Assembly (NCBI RefSeq): GCF_014023275.1
Contig: NZ_CP054698.1
Coordinates: 1,240,001 to 1,304,000, forward strand
Length of the DNA: 64,000 bases
Source of the DNA: Nostoc edaphicum CCNP1411
GTDB lineage: Bacteria > Cyanobacteriota > Cyanobacteriia > Cyanobacteriales > Nostocaceae
Direction: 5' to 3'
The notes under the pieces: generated by a model
Database searches by the model: none
What the model was told of the DNA's origin: nothing
What the model saw: only the letters and a program-made list of their open reading frames with translations
Program-made: the position numbers and the translations under genes
Shown: positions 18,733 through 27,703 of the stretch, piece after piece
How the letters are laid out: each line of letters starts with the position of its first letter
Numbering within the stretch: position 1 is the first letter of the stretch

Positions 18733-19145
18733 AGAGGATGTTTGAAAAGTCTTCTTGTCGGTAAAAAAACGTTTTAGATTAACCAGCGTTTTACCCCACC
18801 CTAACCCTCCCCTTGCAAAGGGGAGGGAACTGGATTTTCTATTTCCCCCCAATGCATCCTACGGTGTATACACAAGTCAAAAAAGTTTGATTTTTCATTG
18901 TTCTCTCGTTTATCTTGTTCCCATGCTCTGCATGGGAATGCTCCTCGTTGAGGCTCTGCCTCCAATCTGGCATTGAGTCAGAGACTCAATGAATGCATTC
19001 CCAGTCGGAGACTGGGAACGAGGAAAGTCTTATCAAGCTAGGTTTTTAGGACTTGTGTATACACCGTAGCCAATGCATCGGGGGGATTAAGGGGGGTAAT
19101 TAGACTTGTGTGTACACCGTAGCCTTATAAAGGGGAGGTTGGGAG
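18733..19145. mobile_element. MITE-like element (family B) interrupted by a second MITE
   Basis: The left end agaggatgtttgaaaagtc and following cttcttgtcggtaaaaa match the family-B ends seen at 12.7 and 33.3 kb. Its interior (ccaccctaaccctccccttg / aaaggggagg near 19125) is split by the family-A element at 18859-19071. The right terminal repeat is not clearly preserved. A second family-A end (gacttgtgtgtacaccgtag) sits at 19103-19122. Confidence 0.65.
18859..19071. mobile_element. MITE-like element (family A) with 8-bp target duplication
   Basis: A 213-bp element bounded by inverted repeats ctacggtgtatacacaagtc and gacttgtgtatacaccgtag and flanked by direct copies of aatgcatc (18851-18858 and 19072-19079). 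The interior contains two hairpins (cccatgctctgcatggg; cccagtcggagactggg). A rearranged copy is present at 37022-37181 in the opposite orientation. No coding capacity. Confidence 0.85.
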
Positions 19146-19256
19146 GGGTCAAAATAATACGCAGCTTTACAGAGAATTGGTATTAAACCCTTTGTTATAA
19201 AATAAGCTAACTTCTGCCACAGTGTACTAGATTTTATTTGGGATTTTCCAATTTTT

Positions 19257-20417
19257 ATGCAACCTCGACAAGGCATCATTGAAATCTTTTCAACTTTTGT
19301 CCAATTTGCTGGCGAACGCTTTAGTCGTTGGGGGACGGAATCAAATTTGCGTCGCAGCATTCAAAGTTGTCTAAACCGCACACCACAAGAAACTTCTGAA
19401 TACTTTTGGGCACTTTATTGGTATAAGTTTTGGCAGCTTCCCGAAACTGAGTCAATAGCTAGGCAACATCTCATAGCTTATTTGCAAGAACCTTGCTATT
19501 GGGTATCCCAAAAGACGGTTACTAGTTTTGCCAGTACTCAGTATAAACTGTCAGACTGTTTTCAGATTGCGATCGCACAAGTTGATAAAGTTCTCAAAGG
19601 TTTTAATCCCAATCAAGGTTTTACCTTAAAAAACTACGCCAATGCCATCTTTAGCGGTGCTATCCGCGAAACTTTACGCCAAAAGAGGGAAGTTGACATT
19701 TGTACAGATTGGGGACTATTGCGAAAAATCACTAAAAAGCTTTTGGTGGAGTCTTTGCAAAATGCTGGTTTATCCCCAGAAAATATTAATGCTTATATCC
19801 TTGCTTGGAATTGTTTCATAACCCTATATATTCCTACAAAAACTGGTACTTCTCGCCAACTTTCTCGACCCGACGATAAAGTTTGGGAAGCGATCGCTAA
19901 AGCTTATAATTCACAAAGTAGTCAGCAAGTCAATCCCCAAACTTTGGAAAAATGGCTGCTAAATGCTGCTAAATCTGTACGCAAGTATTGTTATCCCACC
20001 CCGGAGTCTCTGAATACTCCCAAAGGTGGCGATGATTCCTGGGAGTGGCTGGACAATCTTACGGGAGGTCAACAAGAATCTCTAATCAATGAAATTGTCG
20101 CCCAAGAAGAAGAACAAACTAGAATTTCTCAGCAAACTGAGATTAACAAAGTTTTAGTTGTAGCGATCGCTCAACTTGAACCGCAATTACAAGAGATTGT
20201 ACAACTTTACTATGGGCAAGAGCTAACTCAAGACAAAATTGCCAAACAATTACAAATGCAGCAATATACTGTCTCGCGGCGACTAAAAAAAGCACAGGAA
20301 GCTTTGTTGCGGTCTTTGGCTAACTGGAGTCAAGATAATTTGCATATTTCTATTACTTCAGACCTACTCAAAAATATAAATACAGTCATGGAAGAATGGC
20401 TGAGAAATTATTACTAG
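19257..20417 (+). CDS. Sigma-70-like RNA polymerase sigma factor, cyanobacterial group
   Basis: A 386-residue protein. Its C-terminal part contains a convincing region-4 helix-turn-helix: LQEIVQLYYGQELTQDKIAK followed by QLQMQQYTVSRRLKKAQEAL (about residues 318-357). The mid-protein segment KGFNPNQGFTLKNYANAIFS resembles sigma region 2, where sigma factors read FDPsrG.F..YA. The N-terminus (MQPRQGIIEIFSTFVQFAGE) carries no known domain. Group-3-like sigma factors of this form occur in filamentous cyanobacteria and are commonly followed by a DUF1822 gene, as here. Target promoters are unknown. Confidence 0.85.
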   Translation: MQPRQGIIEIFSTFVQFAGERFSRWGTESNLRRSIQSCLNRTPQETSEYFWALYWYKFWQLPETESIARQHLIAYLQEPCYWVSQKTVTSFASTQYKLSDCFQIAIAQVDKVLKGFNPNQGFTLKNYANAIFSGAIRETLRQKREVDICTDWGLLRKITKKLLVESLQNAGLSPENINAYILAWNCFITLYIPTKTGTSRQLSRPDDKVWEAIAKAYNSQSSQQVNPQTLEKWLLNAAKSVRKYCYPTPESLNTPKGGDDSWEWLDNLTGGQQESLINEIVAQEEEQTRISQQTEINKVLVVAIAQLEPQLQEIVQLYYGQELTQDKIAKQLQMQQYTVSRRLKKAQEALLRSLANWSQDNLHISITSDLLKNINTVMEEWLRNYY

Positions 20418-20467
20418 GGAGTGAAGAAGGGAATAGGGTACAGGTTACAGGGTACAGATTATCAAAA

Positions 20468-20672
20468 CAGAATTCAGGAGTCAGGAGCCAGAATTCAGTT
20501 GGGTATTTTGTGCGACTGGCGGATGAATCAAGGGCGTTTTTGCACCCCCACTAAATCGAAGATTTAGTGGTCAACAAGACAGTGGCGGGTCTGAATCCCC
20601 CACTGATAGCGCAGCGTTAGCGAGTCCGCGAGCGTCTTGATTCTGACTCCTGAATTCTGACCTCTGAATTCT
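20468..20672. repeat. Inverted-repeat element (family E) with gaattcaggagtcagg ends
   Basis: The left arm gaattcaggagtcaggag and the right arm ttctgactcctgaattctga are inverted copies around a centre containing a small palindrome (ccactaaatcgaagatttag). Related copies lie at 48394-48513 and 54827-54859. It fills the spacer between the sigma gene and the DUF1822 gene; the rest of that spacer is aatccctaat-type repeats. Confidence 0.75.
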
Positions 20673-20755
20673 TCTTCAATCCCTATCACCTTTCACCTGT
20701 AACCTCTCCCCCAATCCCTCAATCCTCAATCCCTAATCCCTAATCCCTAATCCCC

Positions 20756-21943
20756 ATGACTACTATATTTACTTTTGCTAACCCAACTGACCTGATTTTA
20801 GAAATCCCTACCGCCACCCAAAATCAAGCGGATGTTTACAGTCAATCTTTTTCTAACCCCACTTCTGGCTATCAAGGTTATATTAATGAACTTTGCCTAA
20901 GTGCTATTTTGCTATGGTTACAAGAAGATTTCACGCCTCAAGCAAAGGTCTGGCCAAATACAAATGTTTTATCGAGTTTCTGGGAAATAGTAAATGGAAC
21001 TGCAATCACCTTAGATGCAACTCGATTTATCTTGATTCCCAGTGAGACAATTGATTTAAGCGAATTGCGAGTACCGCAAGAATGGGTGGATATTCCCAGT
21101 TGGGTAGGTGATTACTACTTAGCTGTGCAGGTAGAACCAGATGAAGGCTATGTTAGAGTTTGGGGTTATTGCACCCATACACAACTCAAATCTCAGGGTA
21201 GTTATGATCCAGGCGATCGCACTTATTCTCTTGATGCTGCTGACATCATCAATGATATCAGTGTTTTAGCTGTGGCGCGGCAACTTTGTTTAGAAGAATC
21301 AACACGTAGCGCTATTGAAGAGATTCTTCCCATACCGCAACCACAAGCACAAAACTTAATTACTCGTCTGGGAAATCCAGAAATACTTACACCGAGACTA
21401 GCTATCCCTTTTCAATTATGGGGAGGGTTAATTGCACATGGCGGGTGGCGAAAAAGCTTATATCAACGACGCTTGGGACTACCAGAACAGTGGTCGGTTC
21501 TCCAATGGTTGCAAAGCGGTGTTTCCCAAGTTGCTGAAGCTGCCGGTTGGGGAAGCTTTGATTTACAACTGAGTGCGGCTGGGGCGCGGAGTGTTGACCA
21601 AAGGCAACCAGAATCTATTTTATCTCGTGAACTGGCGATACCTGCGGTGGGCTACGCCTACGCAGGTCAAATTTATGAATTGCTGATTACACCACAAGGC
21701 GAACCAGACGCGACTGTTTGGCGCTTTGAGTTACGCAACCGGACAGTGGGTGCAGCTATTCCTGGTGGTTTTAAACTCCGACTACTCACTGAAGATTTAC
21801 AGCCTTTTCCCAACAACGAAGATATTGCTATATCTGCTGTAGAACAACTTTACGTAGAAGTTGCGCTGCTACCAGGAGAAGGCATAGTCTGGGAAATAGA
21901 ACCTCTTCCCGAAAATTATGACCGAGAAATACTCAGATTTTAA
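20756..21943 (+). CDS. DUF1822-family protein
   Basis: A 395-residue soluble protein of the DUF1822 family, known almost only from cyanobacteria and of unknown function. Characteristic pieces are the opening YINELCLSAILLWLQEDF, the ATRFILIPSETIDLSELRVP strand region, DIPSWVGDYYLAVQVEPDEG and the RVWGYCTHTQLK motif. The C-terminal half is predicted beta-rich and contains LRLLTEDLQPFPNNEDIA and VAPGEG-like VALLPGEGIVWEIEP. It lies 340 bp downstream of the sigma-factor gene in the same direction, the usual arrangement, which suggests it modulates or serves that sigma factor (inference). Confidence 0.88.
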   Translation: MTTIFTFANPTDLILEIPTATQNQADVYSQSFSNPTSGYQGYINELCLSAILLWLQEDFTPQAKVWPNTNVLSSFWEIVNGTAITLDATRFILIPSETIDLSELRVPQEWVDIPSWVGDYYLAVQVEPDEGYVRVWGYCTHTQLKSQGSYDPGDRTYSLDAADIINDISVLAVARQLCLEESTRSAIEEILPIPQPQAQNLITRLGNPEILTPRLAIPFQLWGGLIAHGGWRKSLYQRRLGLPEQWSVLQWLQSGVSQVAEAAGWGSFDLQLSAAGARSVDQRQPESILSRELAIPAVGYAYAGQIYELLITPQGEPDATVWRFELRNRTVGAAIPGGFKLRLLTEDLQPFPNNEDIAISAVEQLYVEVALLPGEGIVWEIEPLPENYDREILRF

Positions 21944-22016
21944 ACTCTTATTTGGCTTTTTTATAGATAATTACAGTGGAGAACTGTCTGGTAAATCCAC
22001 TTACATATAAAAAGCC

Positions 22017-22484
22017 ATGAGAGCAAAACCTAAACAACAAATGCGTATATGGGCGATGTTGTGTCATTTATCAGCTTTATTGGGATGGATATTATTATGC
22101 TTTTTGGTATTTATTGGCATCCCTTTATATTTACCCCTCAATCTTTTAGCCCCACTCCTCATCTGGAAATTTAAAAAATCACAATATCCCTGGATTGATT
22201 TGCAAGGAAAGGAATCACTAAATTTTCAAATTTCTTTAACATTATATACTTTGATTTTTATAGTAATCTCTTTGTTTTTAGTGTTAATTAGCTTTAGTCT
22301 GGCACTGGCTACCAATGGTTCATTTAATGAAATAAAAACTACTTTAGACAGCTTATTGTTTTTTCTTATATCTTTGATTTCATTAAAGCTATTACTCCAA
22401 TCATTCTTAGTAACTTTTGCGGCTGTCAAAGCTTACAATGGAGAGCATTATCGTTACCCTTTAACAGTTAGAATTTTACGATAA
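22017..22484 (+). CDS. DUF4870-type small membrane protein
   Basis: This 155-residue protein has the DUF4870 (Tic20-like) pattern: RIWAMLCHLSALLGWILLCF, a second helix pair ending LLAPLLIWKFKKSQYPWID, then the conserved GKESLNFQISLTLYTLIF, a long hydrophobic segment and a final FVTFAAVKAYNGEHYRYPLT. Four transmembrane helices are likely. Function is unknown; some relatives resemble protein-import subunits. It stands 73 bp after the DUF1822 gene on the same strand. Confidence 0.85.
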   Translation: MRAKPKQQMRIWAMLCHLSALLGWILLCFLVFIGIPLYLPLNLLAPLLIWKFKKSQYPWIDLQGKESLNFQISLTLYTLIFIVISLFLVLISFSLALATNGSFNEIKTTLDSLLFFLISLISLKLLLQSFLVTFAAVKAYNGEHYRYPLTVRILR

Positions 22485-22653
22485 GAAATGATTTAATATC
22501 GATTATTCTCAAATAAACATTAAAATGTTATATTTTCATTTGTTCACTTTATGGTATAGAGTTTTAGCATAATATAATCCTAAACTATATAATAGACAAA
22601 ATGATATTATTAAATAAATAATAACTTGTATAAATCTGGGAGTATATAATAAT

Positions 22654-23751
22654 ATGATTGGAGTTGCGATCGCAGGCACTGGATTTGGTCAAAAAGTCCA
22701 CATTCCTGGATTTCAAGCACATCCTCGGACTGAGGTAGTTGCTGTTTATCATCGAGATATAAATAAAGCTAAAGCCATAGCAGAATCCCATAATATCCGC
22801 CACGCCTCTGACTCTCTTGTAGATATTGTGGCATTACCAGAAGTGCAAGCAGTCAGCATCTCCACGCCACCCTTTTTGCACTATGAAATGGCAAAAACTG
22901 TACTGCAAGCTGGAAAACATTTATTATTAGAAAAACCGACAAGTTTAAATGCAATTGAAGCTAAAGAACTTTATCAGTTAGCAAAAGCAAAAAGCACCAT
23001 TGCAACTGTAGATTTTGAATTTCGCTTTGTCCCAGCATGGCAGTTATTTGCTGAATTATTGTCACAAGATTATGTGGGAGAGTTACGCCTAATTAAAATT
23101 GATTGGTTAGGTTCTTCTCGTGCTGATACTTCACGCCCTTGGAATTGGTATTCTGAAAAGGATAAAGGAGGTGGTGCATTAGGATCTTTAGGTTCCCACG
23201 CCTTCGATTATATTCACTGGTTATTCGGGCCAGTCCGTAGATTAAACGCCCATTTAACTACTGCTATTCCTACGCGAGTTGACCCTGTTAGTGGGGAATC
23301 CAAGCCAGTGAATACAGATGACAACTGTATATTAACGCTGGAATTAGCTAATGGTACACCTTGCCAACTTTCTATCAGTGCAGTTGTTCATGCACCAAGA
23401 ACCCATTGGGTAGAAGTATATGGCGATCGCGGTACATTAATAGTGGGTAGTGAAAATCAAAAAGATTATATACATGGTTTTCGTGTTTGGGGTTCCCAGC
23501 CAGGTAAACCTCTAACAGAAATAGAAATACCAAATCGGTTAATTTTCCCCAAAAATTATGCTGATGGACGCATTTCGGCATTTATCCGCGTAGTAGACCA
23601 ATGGGTGCAAGGAATTGACCGCAATCAGGAAATTACACCATCCCTACGAGAAGGAATTTATTCTCAGTTGTTGATGGATTTATCCCATGAATCTCATACC
23701 AAAGCAAGTTGGGTAGACGTACCTAGCTTGGAAGGATTTCTTCGCAACTAA
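22654..23751 (+). CDS. Gfo/Idh/MocA-family NAD(P)-dependent oxidoreductase
   Basis: A 365-residue two-domain dehydrogenase. The Rossmann start IGVAIAGTGFGQKVHIPGFQ has the nucleotide-binding GxGxxG. The family motif LLEKPTSLNAIEAKEL carries the EKP Lys, and the substrate-binding half has SLGSHAFDYIHWLFGPVRR with the typical Gly-His-Asp signature. The C-terminal domain is complete. The substrate, probably a sugar or sugar-like compound, cannot be assigned. The downstream HNH gene begins four bases after the stop, so they are co-transcribed. Confidence 0.92.
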   Translation: MIGVAIAGTGFGQKVHIPGFQAHPRTEVVAVYHRDINKAKAIAESHNIRHASDSLVDIVALPEVQAVSISTPPFLHYEMAKTVLQAGKHLLLEKPTSLNAIEAKELYQLAKAKSTIATVDFEFRFVPAWQLFAELLSQDYVGELRLIKIDWLGSSRADTSRPWNWYSEKDKGGGALGSLGSHAFDYIHWLFGPVRRLNAHLTTAIPTRVDPVSGESKPVNTDDNCILTLELANGTPCQLSISAVVHAPRTHWVEVYGDRGTLIVGSENQKDYIHGFRVWGSQPGKPLTEIEIPNRLIFPKNYADGRISAFIRVVDQWVQGIDRNQEITPSLREGIYSQLLMDLSHESHTKASWVDVPSLEGFLRN

Positions 23752-23755
23752 AGAA

Positions 23756-24001
23756 ATGAGCAAAACTCCCCGCATTCGTATCCCACCGGAAGTAAAAACT
23801 TATGTTTTTCAACGTGACAAATATCAATGCCAAAGCTGCGGTAAAACCACTGTAGAAACTAACCTTAGCATTGACCATATCATTCCCCTTGCCCGTGGTG
23901 GTCAAAACGATATCAGCAATCTCCAAACTCTTTGTTTTACCTGCAATCAGCAGAAAACAGACAAAATTGATCCTCGTTTCCGGCGATATTTTGAGCTTTA
24001 G
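23756..24001 (+). CDS. HNH endonuclease-domain protein
   Basis: An 81-residue protein that is almost only an HNH domain: VFQRDKYQCQSCGKTT (first CxxC), SIDHIIPLARGGQNDISNLQ (catalytic His-His region and Asn) and TLCFTCNQQKTDK (second CxxC). The two CxxC pairs form the structural zinc site. Stand-alone HNH genes of this size are common in cyanobacteria. It could act in DNA repair or as a homing-like nuclease; neither is demonstrable here. The stop of the oxidoreductase gene lies just four bases upstream. Confidence 0.88.
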   Translation: MSKTPRIRIPPEVKTYVFQRDKYQCQSCGKTTVETNLSIDHIIPLARGGQNDISNLQTLCFTCNQQKTDKIDPRFRRYFEL

Positions 24002-24037
24002 GTTACGATGGTATGAGCTATTAGTTTCTCATTATCT

Positions 24038-24283
24038 ATGCCTCAAAATCACAATAGCAATTCGCAAAAATTCCTCAATATTAGAACGACGTTTTTCTAC
24101 CTCTTCACTGTCATAGCTGTTTTAGTAGTAGCCTTTCCCTGGCTATATGAGATTAAAACTAAAGCTGGGATCGATATATCACGTAGCCGCCACGCAGGAA
24201 CCTTTTTTGAGAAACATACATTTGGACTCTTTAGGTGTGAGTGGCTTTATCCTTACCATTGCGATCGCTCCCAAGTTAAGTAA
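24038..24283 (+). CDS. Small membrane protein, possibly frameshifted
   Basis: An 81-residue frame starts at ATG with one clear transmembrane helix (TTFFYLFTVIAVLVVAFPWLY) after a polar N-terminus. From about 24200 onward the same frame reads an odd, Cys-rich tail (LFRCEWLYPYHCDRSQVK). The +1 frame over the same bases reads LGVSGFILTIAIAPKLSKGN and stops at about 24291, which looks like a second membrane helix. I suspect a frameshift between 24195 and 24220 in a two-helix protein, or a sequencing error. Family not recognised. Confidence 0.55.
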   Translation: MPQNHNSNSQKFLNIRTTFFYLFTVIAVLVVAFPWLYEIKTKAGIDISRSRHAGTFFEKHTFGLFRCEWLYPYHCDRSQVK

Positions 24284-24294
24284 AGGCAATTAAA

Positions 24295-24324
24295 AAGAGA
24301 AGGGTAAAATTTTCCCCTTCTCTC
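24295..24324 (-). terminator. Terminator hairpin downstream of the GH57 gene
   Basis: agagaaggg and ccccttctct form a 9-bp stem. Read on the minus strand, the stem is followed by tttttaa, as expected for the end of the GH57 transcript. Confidence 0.6.
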
Positions 24325-24442
24325 TATGTGAAATTTTTACCCCAACTGACTTAACCAAAGATTGCCCTCGTTCCCAGTTTTCGATTAGGAACGAGGTTTT
24401 TGACTTAAGTTGACATCAATGCACCGCTGTGATGTGCCGCAT

Positions 24443-27178
24443 CTATCCCAACTGATTTGAGATCATGCTGACATCAACGGCTAACTTTTTACCCAACTTG
24501 AGCAACTGAAGACACTGATTATCTCCTTCATTCCCAACGCTAGTAATACACACCGGCGCGATCTGACTGTGCAGACAACTAAAGTATAGTTCCTGCGATC
24601 GCTGTAGGGAAATGTCAATATTTAGTTGATCCCCGACATCAATCAATCGCTCCAATAGTTGGATATCTGCATTAAAGCTACCATTAGCATCGTGCAACAA
24701 TTGCCAGAGCGATCGCGCAATTAACTGTTCTAACATCTGTTTACCGTCGGGAATACTCAGCCGACAACGCAGATGTTTTGCTTCAGTTGCGATCGCCTCC
24801 AATTCTAAGATGTGACTCCAACTCTTTTGGGGATCAGCGATATCTTGCTCTAGCGATCGCAATGTCATCAAACAACGATGCCCTAAAGCAATATCTGCTG
24901 CTACCTGCAATTCTTGCGGGACTGCTATTTCATCTCGATGAAACGCCATCAGCACACCATAATTATCACGGTATGCTTGGGTATACAACTGTCCTAAACG
25001 CGTCAGTGTTTCCTCACTCAGCAGCCGCATAATCCGGTGGCGTTCTTCAGCAAATAGATTTTGCAAGTTAAAAGCTTCTTCGCCAAATAGCTGTGTCATC
25101 GCCAAGATAGTATGAGCCGCGCTAGCTTGTTTTAGTGCGCCGAACAGCTTTTCTTTTAATTGGCTGTAGTCACGCCGTCCAGTAAATTGTTGAATACAGC
25201 AGTGGAAATCCCAGCCTCCTAAATGGAGAACCGCAAATACCAAATGCTCGCTTTCCCAAGTAATCTCTGATACCAGCTTTAAATTTCCCACAGCCAGAGT
25301 TAGCGATCCCATCCGTTGCATCTGGTAATCTAGCTCATTGGCAGCGTAGCAATAAACTTTTTTGTGGTAACGCTGAGACTGTTTATCAGCAGCATCTTTT
25401 CTAGGCAAAGAATTGTGCGTCTGTGCTGGTTTCTGATTTGTAAACAGAGAAGTAATAGCGTAATGGGCTGCTACTTGCTTAAAGCCAAGCTGGGCAGTTA
25501 ACACGAGTTGCCGATAAATTTCGCCACCGTGTTTGAAATCATCCACATTGCTGGGGGCTAAACCAAGACGTTTGACGAAGCCTTTTTCCAACTGCACACC
25601 AGCCACTTCCCCTGCCAATTCCAAAGCACGGCCGGCATAGCGCAGAATTTGTGTCCCCTCTGGACGGGAAATTTCTTCAAAAAACCAACCGCAACTAGTG
25701 AACATCAACAAAGCGTGACGCTGCATTTCCAATAGACGCAGAGCGTCTACTTGTTCGGCGGCGGTTAGTTTGTGGGTTTGATGACGGGCTAGGAAACGGT
25801 TGACATTGGTAGCAGAGCGATCGCGCATCACTTGGATATATTCATCTCGTGTTTGCCAGGGATCACGAAATAACTGCCTACCATGTTCCTCATACACCTC
25901 TGTTAGCTGATCCCGCAGCCAATTTAAGGCATCCCGCAAGGGACGACGCCATTTCTGATGCCAAACACCACCTTCTCCACCGCAACCACAGTCATCTTGC
26001 CATCTGTCTACACCGTGGGCGCAACTCCAGGCTGTGACTGACTTTAATTCCACTTCCCAACCGGGAGAATTTAAGCTGAGGTAATGGGCGAAGTTCGTTA
26101 CAGTCCAACCCTGTTGAGGAAACTCTTTAGTAAAGGCGTAGGCTAAAGTTTTCTCAGTTCCCTTTTTGTGATGTCCAAAGGTTTCCCCATCTGTCGCCAC
26201 AGAGATTAACTGTGTTTGACGATGATCCCCACGGACTGCTGAACCGATACGTCCAGCAAAGCGACTGGAATTATAAACAACATCACTAAAACCCATATCC
26301 CGCGATATCGGGCCATCGTAGAAGAAGATATCAATGTAGGGGAGGGAGTCGGGAGTCGGGAGTCGGGAGTGGTTACTATCCCCATTCCCCTCATTAATCG
26401 CACTCAGAGGTGAAGATGAAGTATCTAGTGTGGGCTTCAAATAACAACGATAAGGACGGGTGGAATCAATCTGACTACCGCCGACTTCGAGCCATTCAGG
26501 ATGAGGATGATCTGGAGTAGGGATGGGACGGCAACGCAGTGCTTGAGATGGTGCAAGGATAATGAAGCGAATACCCTCAGCAACCAGAGCTTCGAGGGTG
26601 GCATAATCCACACCTGTTTCTGCTAGCCACATTCCTTCGGGATCACGTCCAAAGCGGGAGCGGAAGTCTTCTTTACCCCAGCGAATTTGGGTGTATTTGT
26701 CGCGTTCATTCGCCAGAGGCATGATGATGTGATTGTATACTTGCGCGATCGCATTGCCGTGACCATGCAACCGTTGGCTACTCTTGGCATCCGCCTCTAA
26801 AATCCGCTGATAAACCTCTACATCGTAGCGTTCTAGCCACGACATCAGCGTTGGCCCAATATTAAAACTGAAATACTCATAATTGTTGACGATCCCCACC
26901 ACTTCGCCTTGGTCATTTAAGACTCTGGCAAAGGCATTCGGACGATAGCATTCCCAATGAATCCGCTCATTCCAGTCATGGAAAGGCGCAGCGCTCGGTT
27001 GGCGTTCAATTGCGTCCAGATAAGGGTTTTCCCTTGGTGGCTGGTAAAAATGACCATGCACCGTCACATAAACACCATTAGCCTTTCTCAGGGGATCGGT
27101 TTCGTGAGCGTTTTTGGGATCTGAATGTAATGTTAACGTTGAGCCAGAGCTAGCTGGCATTTCAGCAGCAGAAGTCAT
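24443..27178 (-). CDS. Glycoside hydrolase family 57 protein with DUF3536 region
   Basis: A 911-residue cytoplasmic protein. The N-terminal GH57 (beta/alpha)7 barrel covers about residues 36-400: VYVTVHGHFYQPPRENPYLD (region 1 with His), the region-3 nucleophile Glu in GMWLAETGVDYATLEALV and the region-4 catalytic Asp in VATDGETFGHHKKG. The remainder is a DUF3536 helical region. GH57 enzymes act on alpha-glucans (amylase, branching or 4-alpha-glucanotransferase type); which activity applies here is not determinable. A short serine/proline-rich stretch (near residue 258-285) with SRLPTPDS lies inside the barrel and corresponds to an extra gggagtcgggagtcggg repeat in the DNA, so it may be a later insertion. 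The gene is transcribed alone. Confidence 0.9.
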   Translation of the reverse strand: MTSAAEMPASSGSTLTLHSDPKNAHETDPLRKANGVYVTVHGHFYQPPRENPYLDAIERQPSAAPFHDWNERIHWECYRPNAFARVLNDQGEVVGIVNNYEYFSFNIGPTLMSWLERYDVEVYQRILEADAKSSQRLHGHGNAIAQVYNHIIMPLANERDKYTQIRWGKEDFRSRFGRDPEGMWLAETGVDYATLEALVAEGIRFIILAPSQALRCRPIPTPDHPHPEWLEVGGSQIDSTRPYRCYLKPTLDTSSSPLSAINEGNGDSNHSRLPTPDSLPYIDIFFYDGPISRDMGFSDVVYNSSRFAGRIGSAVRGDHRQTQLISVATDGETFGHHKKGTEKTLAYAFTKEFPQQGWTVTNFAHYLSLNSPGWEVELKSVTAWSCAHGVDRWQDDCGCGGEGGVWHQKWRRPLRDALNWLRDQLTEVYEEHGRQLFRDPWQTRDEYIQVMRDRSATNVNRFLARHQTHKLTAAEQVDALRLLEMQRHALLMFTSCGWFFEEISRPEGTQILRYAGRALELAGEVAGVQLEKGFVKRLGLAPSNVDDFKHGGEIYRQLVLTAQLGFKQVAAHYAITSLFTNQKPAQTHNSLPRKDAADKQSQRYHKKVYCYAANELDYQMQRMGSLTLAVGNLKLVSEITWESEHLVFAVLHLGGWDFHCCIQQFTGRRDYSQLKEKLFGALKQASAAHTILAMTQLFGEEAFNLQNLFAEERHRIMRLLSEETLTRLGQLYTQAYRDNYGVLMAFHRDEIAVPQELQVAADIALGHRCLMTLRSLEQDIADPQKSWSHILELEAIATEAKHLRCRLSIPDGKQMLEQLIARSLWQLLHDANGSFNADIQLLERLIDVGDQLNIDISLQRSQELYFSCLHSQIAPVCITSVGNEGDNQCLQLLKLGKKLAVDVSMISNQLG

Positions 27179-27703
27179 GTATATTTATCCAAAACAAAAA
27201 ACTTGCAGTTGCACCGAAAACATTGTGCATAAACCTTTCTACAATGGTTTGTACACAAAATCCGGTATAAACAACAACTATGGAATACAACGAAATTTTT
27301 GACAAAGCGATTTTATTGTAGTGGGAAATCTGCGTTATCGCACAGCCCTTTCCCTGAAGGCTCAAAGTAATTAGCCATCGAACAAGGCCTTAGTTAGGGG
27401 TTTCTCGTTAGCAGCGCCAATCAAAATTTTAATTGTCTTTTAATATATTAAACCCCATTTTTGGTGTAATATTTTGGCTCAATTTCATAGTTTTGCAACA
27501 AAAGATTACAAAAACTCATTATATCGCAATTGAATTTTACATATACAGCAGTGAGCCGAAAACAGTACAATTCCTGAATTGCTCTACAGACGGTTGAGAG
27601 TATCATATCGGAGTGATGAGTGAAAGCGATTGTTAATTCAACACTCAAAATTTCAACATTAGGATTGCTCGCTGTGAATGATACCCTCAACTTAAGACAA
27701 CAA

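Noticed and set aside
18859..19071. Possible CRISPR array because of repeated ggaac/gttcc hairpins
   Set aside because: Only two or three different palindromes within a terminal inverted repeat element; no regularly spaced identical repeats with unique spacers and no cas genes.
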